NCBI RefSeq assembly: GCF_029643245.1
Contig: NZ_CP116398.1
Coordinates: 186,001 to 250,000, forward strand
Origin: Methylomonas sp. EFPC3
Lineage (GTDB): Bacteria > Pseudomonadota > Gammaproteobacteria > Methylococcales > Methylomonadaceae
Reading direction: 5' to 3'
DNA length: 64,000 nucleotides
This document shows, piece by piece, positions 43,959-53,462 of this stretch (the stretch's first letter is position 1; every line of letters begins with the position of its first letter). Position numbers and translations under genes: made by a program. Under the pieces are notes generated by a model. The model was not told the origin of the DNA. It made no database searches and saw nothing but the letters and a program-made list of their open reading frames with translations.

Positions 43959-44957
43959 ATGCTTCACGACAAAACCATACTGATTACCGGTGGTACCGGT
44001 TCCTTCGGCCACACCTTCGTGCCGTTGACTTTGGCCAAATACAATCCGCGCCGCCTGGTGATTTTCTCCCGCGATGAAATGAAACAGTGGGAAATGGCGA
44101 AGCTGTACGGCGACGATCCGCGCGTCCGCTTTTTCATCGGCGACGTGCGCGATAAAGACCGTCTGGCCCGCGCGTTGAACGGTATCGAATACGTCGTACA
44201 CGCCGCGGCGACCAAAATCGTGCCGACTGCGGAATACAACCCATTCGAATGCGTCAAGACCAATATCATCGGCGCGATGAATCTGATCGACGCCTGTATC
44301 GATCAGGGCGTGAAGCGAGTGGTCGCTTTGTCTACCGATAAAGCCAGCAGCCCGGCTAATCTGTACGGAGCGACCAAATTGGCTTCCGACAAATTGTTCG
44401 TCGCCGGCAATTCGTACTCCGGCAAAAACGAAACCCGGTTTGCCGTGGTGCGTTACGGCAACGTGATGGGCTCGCGCGGTTCGGTGATTCCGTTTTTCCA
44501 ATCCATCGCCCATAAAGGCGTGTTACCGATCACCGATGCCCGGATGACGCGCTTCATGATCACGTTGGAACAAGGTGTCGATCTGGTCTGGCGCGCCTTC
44601 GACGACATGGTCGGCGGCGAAATTTACGTCAAGAAAATCCCGTCGATGAATATCGTCGATATCGCCCGTGCGGTGGCTCCGGATGCGCAGCACGAAATCG
44701 TCGGCATTCGCCCCGGCGAAAAATTGCACGAGCAAATGATAGGGCTGGAAGACTCGCCTTATACCTACGAGTACGACGACTACTACAAAATTCTGCCGGC
44801 GATTCACAACTGGAGTTCCGATCCCGAGCGCATCAACCAGGGGGTGCGGGTTGCGCCGGATTTTGTCTATTGTTCGGATAACAACACGGAATGGATGAGC
44901 GTGGCCGAGTTGCAGGCCTGGCTGGAACAGAACCGCGACAAAGTCGGCAAAATATGA
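43959..44957 (+). CDS. pseB: UDP-GlcNAc 4,6-dehydratase (inverting), PseB
   Basis: A 332-residue soluble SDR enzyme that starts pseudaminic acid synthesis by removing water from UDP-GlcNAc with inversion at C5. GGTGSFG (11-17) is the cofactor loop; ALSTDKASSPANLYGATKL holds the catalytic Asp-Lys and Tyr-Lys. Its length of about 333 and lack of membrane helices separate it from FlaA1-type membrane dehydratases. The ATG at 43959 is preferred over an in-frame TTG at 43950. The stop overlaps pseC (ATGA). Confidence 0.94.
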   Translation: MLHDKTILITGGTGSFGHTFVPLTLAKYNPRRLVIFSRDEMKQWEMAKLYGDDPRVRFFIGDVRDKDRLARALNGIEYVVHAAATKIVPTAEYNPFECVKTNIIGAMNLIDACIDQGVKRVVALSTDKASSPANLYGATKLASDKLFVAGNSYSGKNETRFAVVRYGNVMGSRGSVIPFFQSIAHKGVLPITDARMTRFMITLEQGVDLVWRAFDDMVGGEIYVKKIPSMNIVDIARAVAPDAQHEIVGIRPGEKLHEQMIGLEDSPYTYEYDDYYKILPAIHNWSSDPERINQGVRVAPDFVYCSDNNTEWMSVAELQAWLEQNRDKVGKI

Positions 44958-46120
44958 CCGCATTCATTCCTTACGGCCGCCAGGATATCAGCGAAGCCGA
45001 CATCCAGGCGGTCATCGATGTCTTAAAGTCCGATTTTCTGACGCAAGGGCCGGCAGTTCCGGCTTTCGAAACCGCGGTTTCGGAATATTGTGGCGCGCGC
45101 CATGCCATTGCCGTGAATAGTGCGACGTCGGCGCTGCACATCGCCTGCCTGGCGTTGGGCGTCGGGCCCGGCGACGTGGTCTGGACCAGCCCGATTACTT
45201 TCGTCGCCAGCGCCAATTGCGCCTTGTACTGCGGTGCCAAGGTCGATTTCGTCGATATCGATCCGCGTACATACAACCTCAGCGTCGCGGCATTGGAACA
45301 GAAACTGCAGGGGGCCGAACGGGACGGGAAGCTACCCAAAGTGGTGATCCCGGTGCATCTGTGCGGGCAATCCTGCGAGATGGCGGCGATCCATGCTTTG
45401 AGCGAAAAATACGGCTTCAAAATCATCGAAGATGCCTCGCACGCGATCGGCGGAAAATACCGGAACCAGCCGATCGGCAATTGCCGCTATGCCGATATCA
45501 CCGTATTCAGTTTCCATCCGGTCAAAATCATCACCACCGCCGAGGGCGGTATGGCGCTGACCAACGATGCCGAGTTGGCCGATAAGCTGGCCCTGCTGCG
45601 CAGCCACGGCATTACCCGCGATCCGGCGCAAATGACGCACCAGGCCGACGGCCCTTGGTATTACCAACAGATTGCGCTCGGTTACAACTACCGCATGACG
45701 GATATCCAGGCCGCTCTGGGTTTGAGCCAGCTATCGCGGTTGGACGAATTCGTGGCAAACCGGCAGTGCTTGGCAGCGCGTTACGACAGTTTGTTGTCGG
45801 CGTTGCCGGTTGAGATTCCTTGGCAGCACCCGGACAATTATTCCGCGTTGCATTTGTACCCGATCAGAATTGCGGAAGTTGTCTCTGCCTACAGCAGACT
45901 GAGTGTGTTCGAAGGCCTGCGCGCAGCCGGTATCGGGGTCAACGTGCATTACATTCCGGTGCACTTGCAGCCGTATTACCGACGGATGGGTTTCCAACCC
46001 GGAGACTTTCCGGAAGCTGAACGTTATTACCGTGCCGCGATCAGTCTGCCGCTCTATGCGACCTTGTCCGAAGCTAACCAAGACCGCGTCATCGAAGCGT
46101 TGCGCGGACAATTGCAATGA
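44954..46120 (+). CDS. pseC: PseC aminotransferase of pseudaminic acid synthesis
   Basis: A 388-residue PLP enzyme of the DegT/DnrJ/EryC1/StrS family. Lys191 (FHPVKIITTAEGG) forms the Schiff base and EDASHAIGGKY lies before it. Next to PseB it should transfer an amino group to C4, giving UDP-4-amino-4,6-dideoxy-L-altrosamine derivative. Start overlaps pseB and stop overlaps the aldo/keto reductase gene (both ATGA). Confidence 0.94.
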   Translation: MTAFIPYGRQDISEADIQAVIDVLKSDFLTQGPAVPAFETAVSEYCGARHAIAVNSATSALHIACLALGVGPGDVVWTSPITFVASANCALYCGAKVDFVDIDPRTYNLSVAALEQKLQGAERDGKLPKVVIPVHLCGQSCEMAAIHALSEKYGFKIIEDASHAIGGKYRNQPIGNCRYADITVFSFHPVKIITTAEGGMALTNDAELADKLALLRSHGITRDPAQMTHQADGPWYYQQIALGYNYRMTDIQAALGLSQLSRLDEFVANRQCLAARYDSLLSALPVEIPWQHPDNYSALHLYPIRIAEVVSAYSRLSVFEGLRAAGIGVNVHYIPVHLQPYYRRMGFQPGDFPEAERYYRAAISLPLYATLSEANQDRVIEALRGQLQ

Positions 46121-47010
46121 AGATCGGTTTGGGTACCGTACAATTCGGCGTCGATTACGGCGTTTCGAATAAAGACGGCAAAACGCCAGCTGCCGAAGTC
46201 GCCGCTATTCTGGCGGCGGCGGATGAGCTGAAGGTTCGGGTGCTAGATACTGCGAGCCTTTACGGCGATAGCGAACAGGTCTTGGGCAATTGTTTGCCGG
46301 CGGCGGCCGGGTTCGATATCGTGACCAAAACCCCGCAATTTGCCAAACCGGTTTTGGATGCAGATGATGCCGAACGATTGCAACAAGTCTTCCACGAGTC
46401 GTTAACAAAGCTGAACTGCGATTCGGTATACGGCTTATTGATTCATCGGGCGGACGATCTGTTCGTGTCCGGCGGCGAACGCTTGATGGCGGCGTTAACC
46501 GGCTTGAAGCAGCAAGGCTTGGTCGCCAAGATTGGGGTTTCGGTGTACGACTCGGCGCAGATAGACCAAATTCTGCAGCGGTTTGATATCGATTTGGTGC
46601 AACTGCCGATCAGTGTTTTGGACCAGCGCTTGCTGGTTAGCGGCCATTTGCAAAAACTAAAATCGGCCGGAGTCGAGGTGCATGCCCGCTCGGTATTTTT
46701 GCAGGGCCTGTTGCTGATGGATGTGTCGGAAATTCCGGCGTATTTCGCTCCGGTGCGGCATGTTCTCGAATCCTATCACTCATTTGTTCGCGCCCGCGGA
46801 TTGACGCCACTACAGGCCGCAGTGGGGTTCGTGTCCGGCTTGACCGAAATCGACCAAATCATTTGCGGCGTGAACAATGCGCAGCAACTACGCGATATCT
46901 GCGACGCCGCCAACGTCGAGCTCGATTGCGGCGAGTTTGCCGGGTTCGCCATCGGCGCAGAAGCGATAGTCAATCCGGCTTTGTGGCGGCTGGAACCAGG
47001 AAAATCATGA
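46117..47010 (+). CDS. Aldo/keto reductase in the nonulosonate operon
   Basis: A 297-residue aldo/keto reductase with an (alpha/beta)8 barrel: GLGTVQFGVDYGVSN at the start, DTASLYGDSE (the catalytic Asp and Tyr), LIHRADD (the catalytic His region) and GVNNAQQL near the cofactor end. The catalytic Lys appears in VTKTPQF. Its substrate is unknown; being coupled to pseC and the cytidylyltransferase by four-base overlaps, it is likely to act on the nonulosonate or a side-chain precursor. It is not part of the standard six-step pathway. Confidence 0.88.
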   Translation: MKIGLGTVQFGVDYGVSNKDGKTPAAEVAAILAAADELKVRVLDTASLYGDSEQVLGNCLPAAAGFDIVTKTPQFAKPVLDADDAERLQQVFHESLTKLNCDSVYGLLIHRADDLFVSGGERLMAALTGLKQQGLVAKIGVSVYDSAQIDQILQRFDIDLVQLPISVLDQRLLVSGHLQKLKSAGVEVHARSVFLQGLLLMDVSEIPAYFAPVRHVLESYHSFVRARGLTPLQAAVGFVSGLTEIDQIICGVNNAQQLRDICDAANVELDCGEFAGFAIGAEAIVNPALWRLEPGKS

Positions 47011-47783
47011 TATTAGCGATATTACAGGCTCGGCTGTCGTCGTCCCGCTTGCCCGGTAAGGTGTTGATGCCGTTGTTGGGAGAGCCGATGTTGCTCAGGC
47101 AAATCGAACGGCTGCAAAAAGTCCGTCATATCGACCGGCTACTGGTCGCTACCAGCAGCGAGACGGCGGACGATGCGATAGCAAGCCTGTGCGAACAACA
47201 TGCAGTCGACTGCTTTCGCGGCAATCTGCACGACGTACTGGACCGGTTTTATCAAGCGGCAGCGAGTTACCACCCGGATCATGTTGTGAGGCTGACCGCG
47301 GATTGCCCGTTGGCCGATCCCGGTTTGATCGACCAAGTCATCGAATTTTATCTGGCCGGCGGTTACGACTATGCCAGTAACGCCATACAGCCGACCTTCC
47401 CGGACGGCTTGGATGTCGAAATCTGCCGCTTTGCCTGCCTGGAGCAGGCTTGGCGCGAGGCCGTGCTGCCGTCGCAACGCGAACACGTCACGCCGTTCAT
47501 TCACCAGCAGCCGGAACGCTTCAATCTTGGCCATTTTTTCAATCGCGAAGACTTGTCGCATCTGCGCTGGACTGTCGACGAGCCCCGAGATTTCGAATTG
47601 GTGTCGCAGATCTATGCCGCTTTGTACCCGGCCAATCCGGATTTCTCGACGCCGGACATCTTGCGTTTATTGGCCGAGCGCCCGGAGCTGGCCAACTGGA
47701 ATACGCAGCATCAACGCAACGAGGGTTATCTTAAATCCCTTGCCGCCGAAGCGCCGCAACCGTCAAACCCCGCGAGTGAATAA
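47007..47783 (+). CDS. SpsF-type cytidylyltransferase (PseF role)
   Basis: A 258-residue nucleotidyltransferase of the SpsF/COG1861 group. It begins MILAILQARLSSSRLPGKVLMPLLGEPML, has LTADCPLADP (metal-binding Asp) and SQREHVTPF. In spore-coat and flagellin glycan loci this family takes the place of PseF and charges the nine-carbon sugar with CMP. It differs from the classical PseF/NeuA start (IPARGGSKRIPRKN). Four-base overlap with the aldo/keto reductase gene. Confidence 0.85.
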   Translation: MILAILQARLSSSRLPGKVLMPLLGEPMLLRQIERLQKVRHIDRLLVATSSETADDAIASLCEQHAVDCFRGNLHDVLDRFYQAAASYHPDHVVRLTADCPLADPGLIDQVIEFYLAGGYDYASNAIQPTFPDGLDVEICRFACLEQAWREAVLPSQREHVTPFIHQQPERFNLGHFFNREDLSHLRWTVDEPRDFELVSQIYAALYPANPDFSTPDILRLLAERPELANWNTQHQRNEGYLKSLAAEAPQPSNPASE

Positions 47784-47788
47784 CCCTT

Positions 47789-49078
47789 ATGTCAGAACGT
47801 TACCGCAACTCCGAAACACTACTGGAACGCGCGCTGAAAACCATTCCGCTCGGTTCCCAAACTTTCAGCAAGAGTAAAACCCAATACCCGTACGGGGTGT
47901 CGCCGTATTTCATCCAGCGCGGGCGCGGCAGCCACGTTTGGGATGTCGACGGCAACGAGTACGTCGATTTCATTAACAGCCTGGCCGCGGTTACGCTGGG
48001 TTACAACGATCCTGACGTCACCGAAGCCGTCAAGGCGCAGTTGGAAGACGGTGTGATATTCAGCTTGTCCCATCCGATCGAAATGCAGGTCGCCGAAAAA
48101 ATCTGCGAATTGGTGCCGTGTGCGGAACGAGTCAGATTCGGCAAAAACGGTTCCGATGCTACGGCCGGTGCCATTCGTTTGGCGCGCGCGCATACCGGCC
48201 GCGACCATGTCGCGGTTTGCGGCTACCATGGCTGGCAGGATTGGTATATCGGTTCGACCTTGCGCAACCGGGGCGTGCCACAAGCCACCCGCGATTTGAC
48301 GCATACCTTCACGTATAACGACATCACCTCGCTGGACAGTGTGTTCAAGCAGTGGCCGGACCGGATCGCTGCGGTGATTCTGGAACCGATGAATGTGGTC
48401 GAGCCGCAGGACGGGTTTCTGGAGAATGTCAAAGAATTAACCCACAAACACGGCGCGGTGTTGGTTTTCGACGAAACCATTACCGGCTTTCGTTACGCCA
48501 ATGGCGGTGCGCAGGAATATTTCGGCGTGACGCCGGATTTGGCAACCTTCGGCAAAGGTTTGGCCAACGGTTATCCGGTATCTGCCGTCGCCGGGCGCGC
48601 GGACTTGATGCAATTGATGGAAGAAGTGTTCTTCTCGTTTACCTTCGGTGGCGAAACCTTGTCCTTGGCGGCCGCATTAGCGACGATGCAGAAATTGCAG
48701 CGCGAACCGGTCGTAGCGACGATGCGGCTGCAAGGCGAAAAAATCATCCAGCGCCTGCATGCAGCGATAGCCGCACATGGCGCCGAGCATTTTCTTAGCG
48801 TCTCCGGCCATCCGGCCTGGAGCTTTTTGTTGATCAAGGATGCCGAGCCGTACACGTCCTGGCAATTGAAAACCCTGTTCATGCAAGAGATGCTGGAACG
48901 CGGCATTCTGGCCTTCGGCACTCACAATATGAGCTATAGCCATCACGACAGCGATCTGGATCAATTGTTTGCCGCTTACGATGCGGTGCTTCCGCTGCTG
49001 GTTGCGGTGGTCAAGGAGCGCTCCTTGGAGAAAATGCTGCGTTGTCAGGCGCTGGAACCGCTGTTCAAGGTCAGATGA
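47789..49078 (+). CDS. Class III aminotransferase (glutamate-1-semialdehyde-mutase-like)
   Basis: A 429-residue PLP enzyme. VFDETITGFRY and Lys256 in TFGKGLANGYPV are the class III signatures; the whole resembles glutamate-1-semialdehyde aminomutase. It is unlikely to be the haem-pathway enzyme because it sits inside the nonulosonate operon and differs at the start (SKTQYPYGVSPYFIQRG). It could add a further amino group to the sugar or make an amino-acyl donor. pseG overlaps its stop (ATGA). Confidence 0.85.
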   Translation: MSERYRNSETLLERALKTIPLGSQTFSKSKTQYPYGVSPYFIQRGRGSHVWDVDGNEYVDFINSLAAVTLGYNDPDVTEAVKAQLEDGVIFSLSHPIEMQVAEKICELVPCAERVRFGKNGSDATAGAIRLARAHTGRDHVAVCGYHGWQDWYIGSTLRNRGVPQATRDLTHTFTYNDITSLDSVFKQWPDRIAAVILEPMNVVEPQDGFLENVKELTHKHGAVLVFDETITGFRYANGGAQEYFGVTPDLATFGKGLANGYPVSAVAGRADLMQLMEEVFFSFTFGGETLSLAAALATMQKLQREPVVATMRLQGEKIIQRLHAAIAAHGAEHFLSVSGHPAWSFLLIKDAEPYTSWQLKTLFMQEMLERGILAFGTHNMSYSHHDSDLDQLFAAYDAVLPLLVAVVKERSLEKMLRCQALEPLFKVR

Positions 49079-50178
49079 GCCTAAAAGTCGCGATTCGCGC
49101 CGACGCCTCGGTGCAGATGGGCAGCGGCCATGTGATGCGTTGCCTGACTCTGGCCGATGCATTGCGCGAGCGCGGTGCCGAGGTGGCATTCATCAGCCGC
49201 GAACATCCGGGCAATCTGTTTTCGCTGATCGAGGCTTCCGGCCATCTGTTATTGCGGTTGCCGGAATCGACGTCCGCTCCCGATACCCGGCTTGCCCATG
49301 CCGCGTGGTTGGGAACAACGCAAACCGAGGATGCCCAACAAACCGCTGCGGCTTTACGGCAGTTTGGCGATCCCGATTGGCTGATCGTCGACCATTACGC
49401 GATCGACGCGGAATGGGAGGCAATATTGCGGCCGATGGTCGGGCGCATCATGGTGATCGACGATTTGGCGGACCGGCGGCACGATTGTGAACTGTTGCTT
49501 GATCAAAACTTTTATATCAGTCCTGAGCAGCGTTATCGCAGTTGGGTTCCTCAATCTTGCGATTTGTTGTTTGGTCCGGAATATGCTTTGTTGCGTCCAG
49601 AATTTCTGGTGGCAGCCAATTTCTCACGAGCGCGCGATGGCCGAATTCGGCGCATATTGGTTTTCTTCGGGGGCAGCGATCCGACCGGTGAAACCGTAAA
49701 AGCGCTACAAGCCTTTGATTTGCTCGGTTGGACTGAGACGGAGATCGATGTCGTCGTGGGTAAAACCAACCCGCGCAACCCGCTGATTGAAGCACTTTGC
49801 GATAAATACGCGAATATTCATTTTCATTGCCAAACCTCGGATATGGCCCATTTGTGCGCGACAGCTGATATTGCAATTGGTGCAGGGGGGAGTGCAAATT
49901 GGGAGCGTTTTAAATTGGGTTTGCCGACAATGATTGTATTGACTGCCGACAATCAGTGCGAAACTATGCAGGCGCTGGCGGCGGCCGGTTACATTCGCTT
50001 GCTTGGGAAAGCGGATGAAATTGGACCGGAAAGAATTGCGGAAGCACTGACACAGATTTCGCAATGCCCGACACAATTGCTGGAAATGGGTGAAAAGTGT
50101 TTTGGTTTAATGAATGGTTACAAAGGGGCGCAATATGTTGCGCGAATATTGGATCGAAAGCAGACTGAGATAGAGTGA
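49075..50178 (+). CDS. pseG: PseG nucleotide-sugar hydrolase
   Basis: A 367-residue GT-B-like hydrolase that removes UDP from the 2,4-diacetamido sugar before condensation. GSGHVMRC (16-23) contains the catalytic His, and IAIGAGGSANWERFKLGLPTM is the UDP-binding loop. Starts in overlap with the aminotransferase stop. From about 49.5 kb the sequence becomes visibly less GC-rich, marking the start of the less GC-rich block. Confidence 0.92.
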   Translation: MSLKVAIRADASVQMGSGHVMRCLTLADALRERGAEVAFISREHPGNLFSLIEASGHLLLRLPESTSAPDTRLAHAAWLGTTQTEDAQQTAAALRQFGDPDWLIVDHYAIDAEWEAILRPMVGRIMVIDDLADRRHDCELLLDQNFYISPEQRYRSWVPQSCDLLFGPEYALLRPEFLVAANFSRARDGRIRRILVFFGGSDPTGETVKALQAFDLLGWTETEIDVVVGKTNPRNPLIEALCDKYANIHFHCQTSDMAHLCATADIAIGAGGSANWERFKLGLPTMIVLTADNQCETMQALAAAGYIRLLGKADEIGPERIAEALTQISQCPTQLLEMGEKCFGLMNGYKGAQYVARILDRKQTEIE

Positions 50179-51074
50179 AGATTGTGGCAGCGCAGGTTAA
50201 GCAAAACAAGCACGGATATTACGAATTAGTAGACAAGCCGACTCAGGCAGACCTTCAAGCTTACTATGCGGAAAAGTATTACCAAGCAGCCGCAGGTAGT
50301 TACGAGGTGACTTATTCTGAAAGTGAAATTACCTACTTTAATAATAAAATCGCGCAGAAATTTCTCGCTGCTCAAAGTCATCTGGTATTTCCGGTCAATA
50401 GAGCCGCAAAGTTTCTGGACGTCGGTGCCGGGGAAGGTTGGGCACTGAAGTTTTTTGCGGATTCTGGTTGGGATTGTATCGGCTTGGATTACAGCGATTT
50501 TGGTTGTGCGGCTCACAATCCGGGGATTTTAGAGTATCTGGTAGCGGGAGATATTTACCAAAGTTTACGCGGTCTAATTTCAGATCAACGACGTTTCGAT
50601 CTAATTCTGCTCGATAACGTATTGGAACATGTTTTGGAACCTTCGGCGTTACTGGTAGAACTGCGTGACTTACTTGAGCCAAATGGCGTTTTAATGATTG
50701 AGGTGCCAAACGATTTCTCGATTCTGCAAGCACATCTCATGGAGTTTGGTCACATCGATCAGCCATTCTGGGTGGTCTCGCCAGACCATATTTCATATTT
50801 TGGCCCCGATAGTTTGGCCTCGCTAGTAAAGTCGGCTGGGTTGGATGTCAAAATGTTGATGACCGATTTCCCAATCGATTTGGCCTTGGCGAATCCGTTA
50901 ACCAATTACGTCAGAGACCGTTCAGTCGGAAAGGCATGTCATAAGGCTCGCGTCGAGATCGAAAATTTGTTGCACGCAATTTCCCCGGAAAAGACAAATA
51001 CGCTTTATCAGGCTTTGGCCGATTTGGGACTGGGGCGCGAGGTGATTGCAATTTGCTCAAAAGCTGTTCAGTAA
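50175..51074 (+). CDS. Class I SAM methyltransferase in the nonulosonate operon
   Basis: A 299-residue methyltransferase. FLDVGAGEGWALKFF is motif I, IGLDYSDFGC motif II, LILLDNVLEHV motif IV and LLEPNGVLMIEVPNDF motif V. The N-terminal YYELVDKPTQADLQAYYAEKYYQ fits sugar or small-molecule methyltransferases of glycan loci. The GTG start overlaps the pseG stop (GTGA). It may O- or N-methylate the nonulosonate; inference only. Less GC-rich than the flanks. Confidence 0.85.
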   Translation: MKIVAAQVKQNKHGYYELVDKPTQADLQAYYAEKYYQAAAGSYEVTYSESEITYFNNKIAQKFLAAQSHLVFPVNRAAKFLDVGAGEGWALKFFADSGWDCIGLDYSDFGCAAHNPGILEYLVAGDIYQSLRGLISDQRRFDLILLDNVLEHVLEPSALLVELRDLLEPNGVLMIEVPNDFSILQAHLMEFGHIDQPFWVVSPDHISYFGPDSLASLVKSAGLDVKMLMTDFPIDLALANPLTNYVRDRSVGKACHKARVEIENLLHAISPEKTNTLYQALADLGLGREVIAICSKAVQ

Positions 51075-51102
51075 AAAGGGCGTTATTAGCCGCTGGGTAC
51101 GA

Positions 51103-51813
51103 ATGAAGTCAGTTGTCGTAATTTCCGGAGCCACTAGCGGCTTGGGAAACGAGTTATTGAGAACGTTGTTGTCGAATCATATCCCGACCATAGCAATTGG
51201 TCGGCGTATTGACAGGTTGGCCCAACAATTCGGTGCCGATATTCAAAACCTGGTAGCACTTGAAGCAGACTTAGCCAAATCGACAGATCTGCAATGGCTG
51301 CGGAATTTGGAGATGTGCCTTGAAACAAAGGAATTTCGGCAAATCGTCTTGTTGAGCAATGCGGGAGATATCAATCCAATCGGTCTGGTCGGCGAAAATG
51401 CGGCAGACGAAATGGAAAAGTCCTTGAATGTCAATTTGCTGGCACCGATGCTTTTAGCCAGCACCTGTGTCCGGCTTGCAAAAGCGTTATGCGCGGAATT
51501 GCTAGTACTTAATATTTCGTCGGGTGCGGCACATAAGCCGATACCTGGCTGGTCAGCATATTGCTCCGCCAAAGCAGGAGCTCGGATGTTTTTTGACACT
51601 CTTGCGTCGGAATACCCGGAGACCGTGGTCGTTCGACATATCGACCCTGGCGTTTTGGATACCGCAATGCAACGACAAATTCGTGAATCTCCTCCAGCGC
51701 GGTTTCCAGCCGTTCAAGATTTTATTGCCTTAAAATCGGATGGACGGTTAAAGCCGCCGTCCCTAGTCGCAGCTGAAATCGTAGCGTCGATTTTGTCCGG
51801 GATGCCGAAGTGA
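51103..51813 (+). CDS. Short-chain dehydrogenase in the nonulosonate operon
   Basis: A 236-residue classical SDR. The cofactor loop is ISGATSGLGNEL (7-18), the central motif LLSNAGD, and the active site Ser ... Tyr-x3-Lys appears as NISSGAAHKPIPGWSAYCSAKAG. It would oxidise or reduce a hydroxyl/keto group with NAD(P). Closest by pattern to the sepiapterin-reductase-like SDR group. Coupled to the next gene by a four-base overlap. Confidence 0.85.
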   Translation: MKSVVVISGATSGLGNELLRTLLSNHIPTIAIGRRIDRLAQQFGADIQNLVALEADLAKSTDLQWLRNLEMCLETKEFRQIVLLSNAGDINPIGLVGENAADEMEKSLNVNLLAPMLLASTCVRLAKALCAELLVLNISSGAAHKPIPGWSAYCSAKAGARMFFDTLASEYPETVVVRHIDPGVLDTAMQRQIRESPPARFPAVQDFIALKSDGRLKPPSLVAAEIVASILSGMPK

Positions 51814-52508
51814 AAATCGGCCTTTTAGGCGATATACACGGCAACTCGTTGGCGCTTGAGGCTGTGTTGGCAAGTGCCAAAGCGAAGAATGTCGAGATTT
51901 TGTGTCTAACCGGCGATTTCGTTGGCTACTATTACAGCCCCGATCGCGTACTCGATATGTTAACGGAGTGGAGTACGTTTGCGGTGGCGGGCAATCACGA
52001 ACACATGCTGTTTGAGTCGCTCGAAAGTGCAGAGCGGCGCGATGAGTACCTTTCGAAGTATGGTAGCGGATTAATTAGCGCTGCATGCCGACTGTCGCCA
52101 AGTCAACTGGAATGGCTCCGGAAACTGCCCGCCAAACTGGAGCTTGATATTTCCGGTCAGCGTATTTTGTTGGCTCATGGTGCGCCCTGGGATACCGATT
52201 GCTACCTTTATCCGGATGCCCCGGAGCCTCACTGGACCAGAGCTGCCGAAGGAAACTTCGATCTGGTTGTGTTAGGGCATACGCACTACAGATTTCAGCG
52301 GAAAATCGGCCGTAGTTTGATTGTCAACCCGGGGTCGGTAGGTCAGCCTAGAGATCGGATACCCGGCGCCGCTTGGGCTGTTTTCGATACCGACACGATG
52401 GTCTGTGAGCATTACTCCGAATCTTATGATGTTTCAACAGTGATACAACAGGCTCGAGTCAACGATCCCAATAAAAAATATCTGCAAGAGGTTTTGGTTC
52501 GGAGATGA
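51810..52508 (+). CDS. Metallophosphoesterase in the nonulosonate operon
   Basis: A 232-residue calcineurin-like phosphoesterase of the YfcE type. The two-metal site is built from GDIHGN (7-12), TGDFVG, AGNHEHM, LLAHGAP and LGHTHYR; all ligand positions look present. It should hydrolyse a phosphate ester, perhaps the nonulosonate 9-phosphate or an acyl/amino sugar phosphate, since classical pathways via phosphorylated sugar need a phosphatase. GTG start overlaps the SDR stop; ATG of the next gene overlaps its stop. Confidence 0.87.
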   Translation: MKIGLLGDIHGNSLALEAVLASAKAKNVEILCLTGDFVGYYYSPDRVLDMLTEWSTFAVAGNHEHMLFESLESAERRDEYLSKYGSGLISAACRLSPSQLEWLRKLPAKLELDISGQRILLAHGAPWDTDCYLYPDAPEPHWTRAAEGNFDLVVLGHTHYRFQRKIGRSLIVNPGSVGQPRDRIPGAAWAVFDTDTMVCEHYSESYDVSTVIQQARVNDPNKKYLQEVLVRR

Positions 52509-53443
52509 CAAACATACTGATAACTGGAATTGGTGGTGATATCGCCCAGGCTGCCGCGTCGATTGTCAAGCAAACGCATCCTGATTGGCGATTGGTTGGC
52601 GTAGATATGGATAGCCGGCACGGCGGTCGTCTATTCGTCGATCATTTTGAGATTATGCCGCCAGCCAATTCCGATAGTTTCATTCGCCGGCTAGAGGAAC
52701 TGGTAGAACGATACAATATCGATTTCTGTTTGCCTATGTCCGAAGCGGAACTGAGCGTTTTGGCAAGAAATGGCATCGAGTCCATCGGACGCGCCCAATT
52801 GCTTTGGGCGGGTAAAAAGGCGATCGAGGTTTGTTGTGATAAATTGGAAACAGCGCAATTTGTGAGATCATTGGGGATTGCAGTTCCCTGGACTCTGCCG
52901 GCTTCTGCGGATGTCAATCCTTTGTCATTCCCCTGCCTATTCAAATTACGCAATAGCGCCGGGTCGAAAGCGGTGTTTATCTGCAACACCATTGAAGAGG
53001 TCCATTTTTTCCGAGCACGGTATCCGTCTGCTGTGGTTCAGGAATACCTACCTGATGCGGATCAGGAAATCACCTGCGCGGTATACCGCTCCAAGTCGGG
53101 CGTTACGCAAGTGCTGCAGATGAGGCGCCGTTTGGTTGGTGGTTTTACCGGATGGGCCGAAATAGTCGAACATTCGGCGGTTACTGAGCAATGCGTAACG
53201 ATTGCGGAGGCCTTGGATCTTTTGGGACCGATAAACATACAGCTGAGGATGACCCCGGATGGGCCGAGAATTTTTGAAATCAATCCACGGCTATCGTCAA
53301 CTATCTTGATGCGGCATTTAGTGGGGTTTACTGATTTGTTATGGATGGTAAACGAAGCGCTAGGCCTGCCAATCATTCAACCAAAGGAGTCGGTTGGCAC
53401 CGTTTTGGTCAGAACGCAAGGCGCAGCGGTCGTTCCGTCTTAA
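52505..53443 (+). CDS. ATP-grasp ligase in the nonulosonate operon
   Basis: A 312-residue ATP-grasp enzyme. The N-terminal Rossmann-like part (ILITGIGGDIAQAAASIVKQ) is followed by CLFKLRNSAGSKAVF (ATP-binding Lys and flexible loop), VVQEYLPDADQEITC and FEINPRLSST (metal-binding Glu/Asn). Such carboxylate-amine ligases couple acids to amines with ATP; here it may attach an amino acid or another acid to the sugar's amino group. It ends the less GC-rich four-gene block before pseI. Confidence 0.88.
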   Translation: MTNILITGIGGDIAQAAASIVKQTHPDWRLVGVDMDSRHGGRLFVDHFEIMPPANSDSFIRRLEELVERYNIDFCLPMSEAELSVLARNGIESIGRAQLLWAGKKAIEVCCDKLETAQFVRSLGIAVPWTLPASADVNPLSFPCLFKLRNSAGSKAVFICNTIEEVHFFRARYPSAVVQEYLPDADQEITCAVYRSKSGVTQVLQMRRRLVGGFTGWAEIVEHSAVTEQCVTIAEALDLLGPINIQLRMTPDGPRIFEINPRLSSTILMRHLVGFTDLLWMVNEALGLPIIQPKESVGTVLVRTQGAAVVPS

Positions 53444-53462
53444 TTTAGGTAGGGATTACACC

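Noticed and set aside
47789-49078. Annotation as HemL of haem synthesis
   Set aside because: Position inside the nonulosonate operon and a divergent N-terminus make a sugar-related role more likely.
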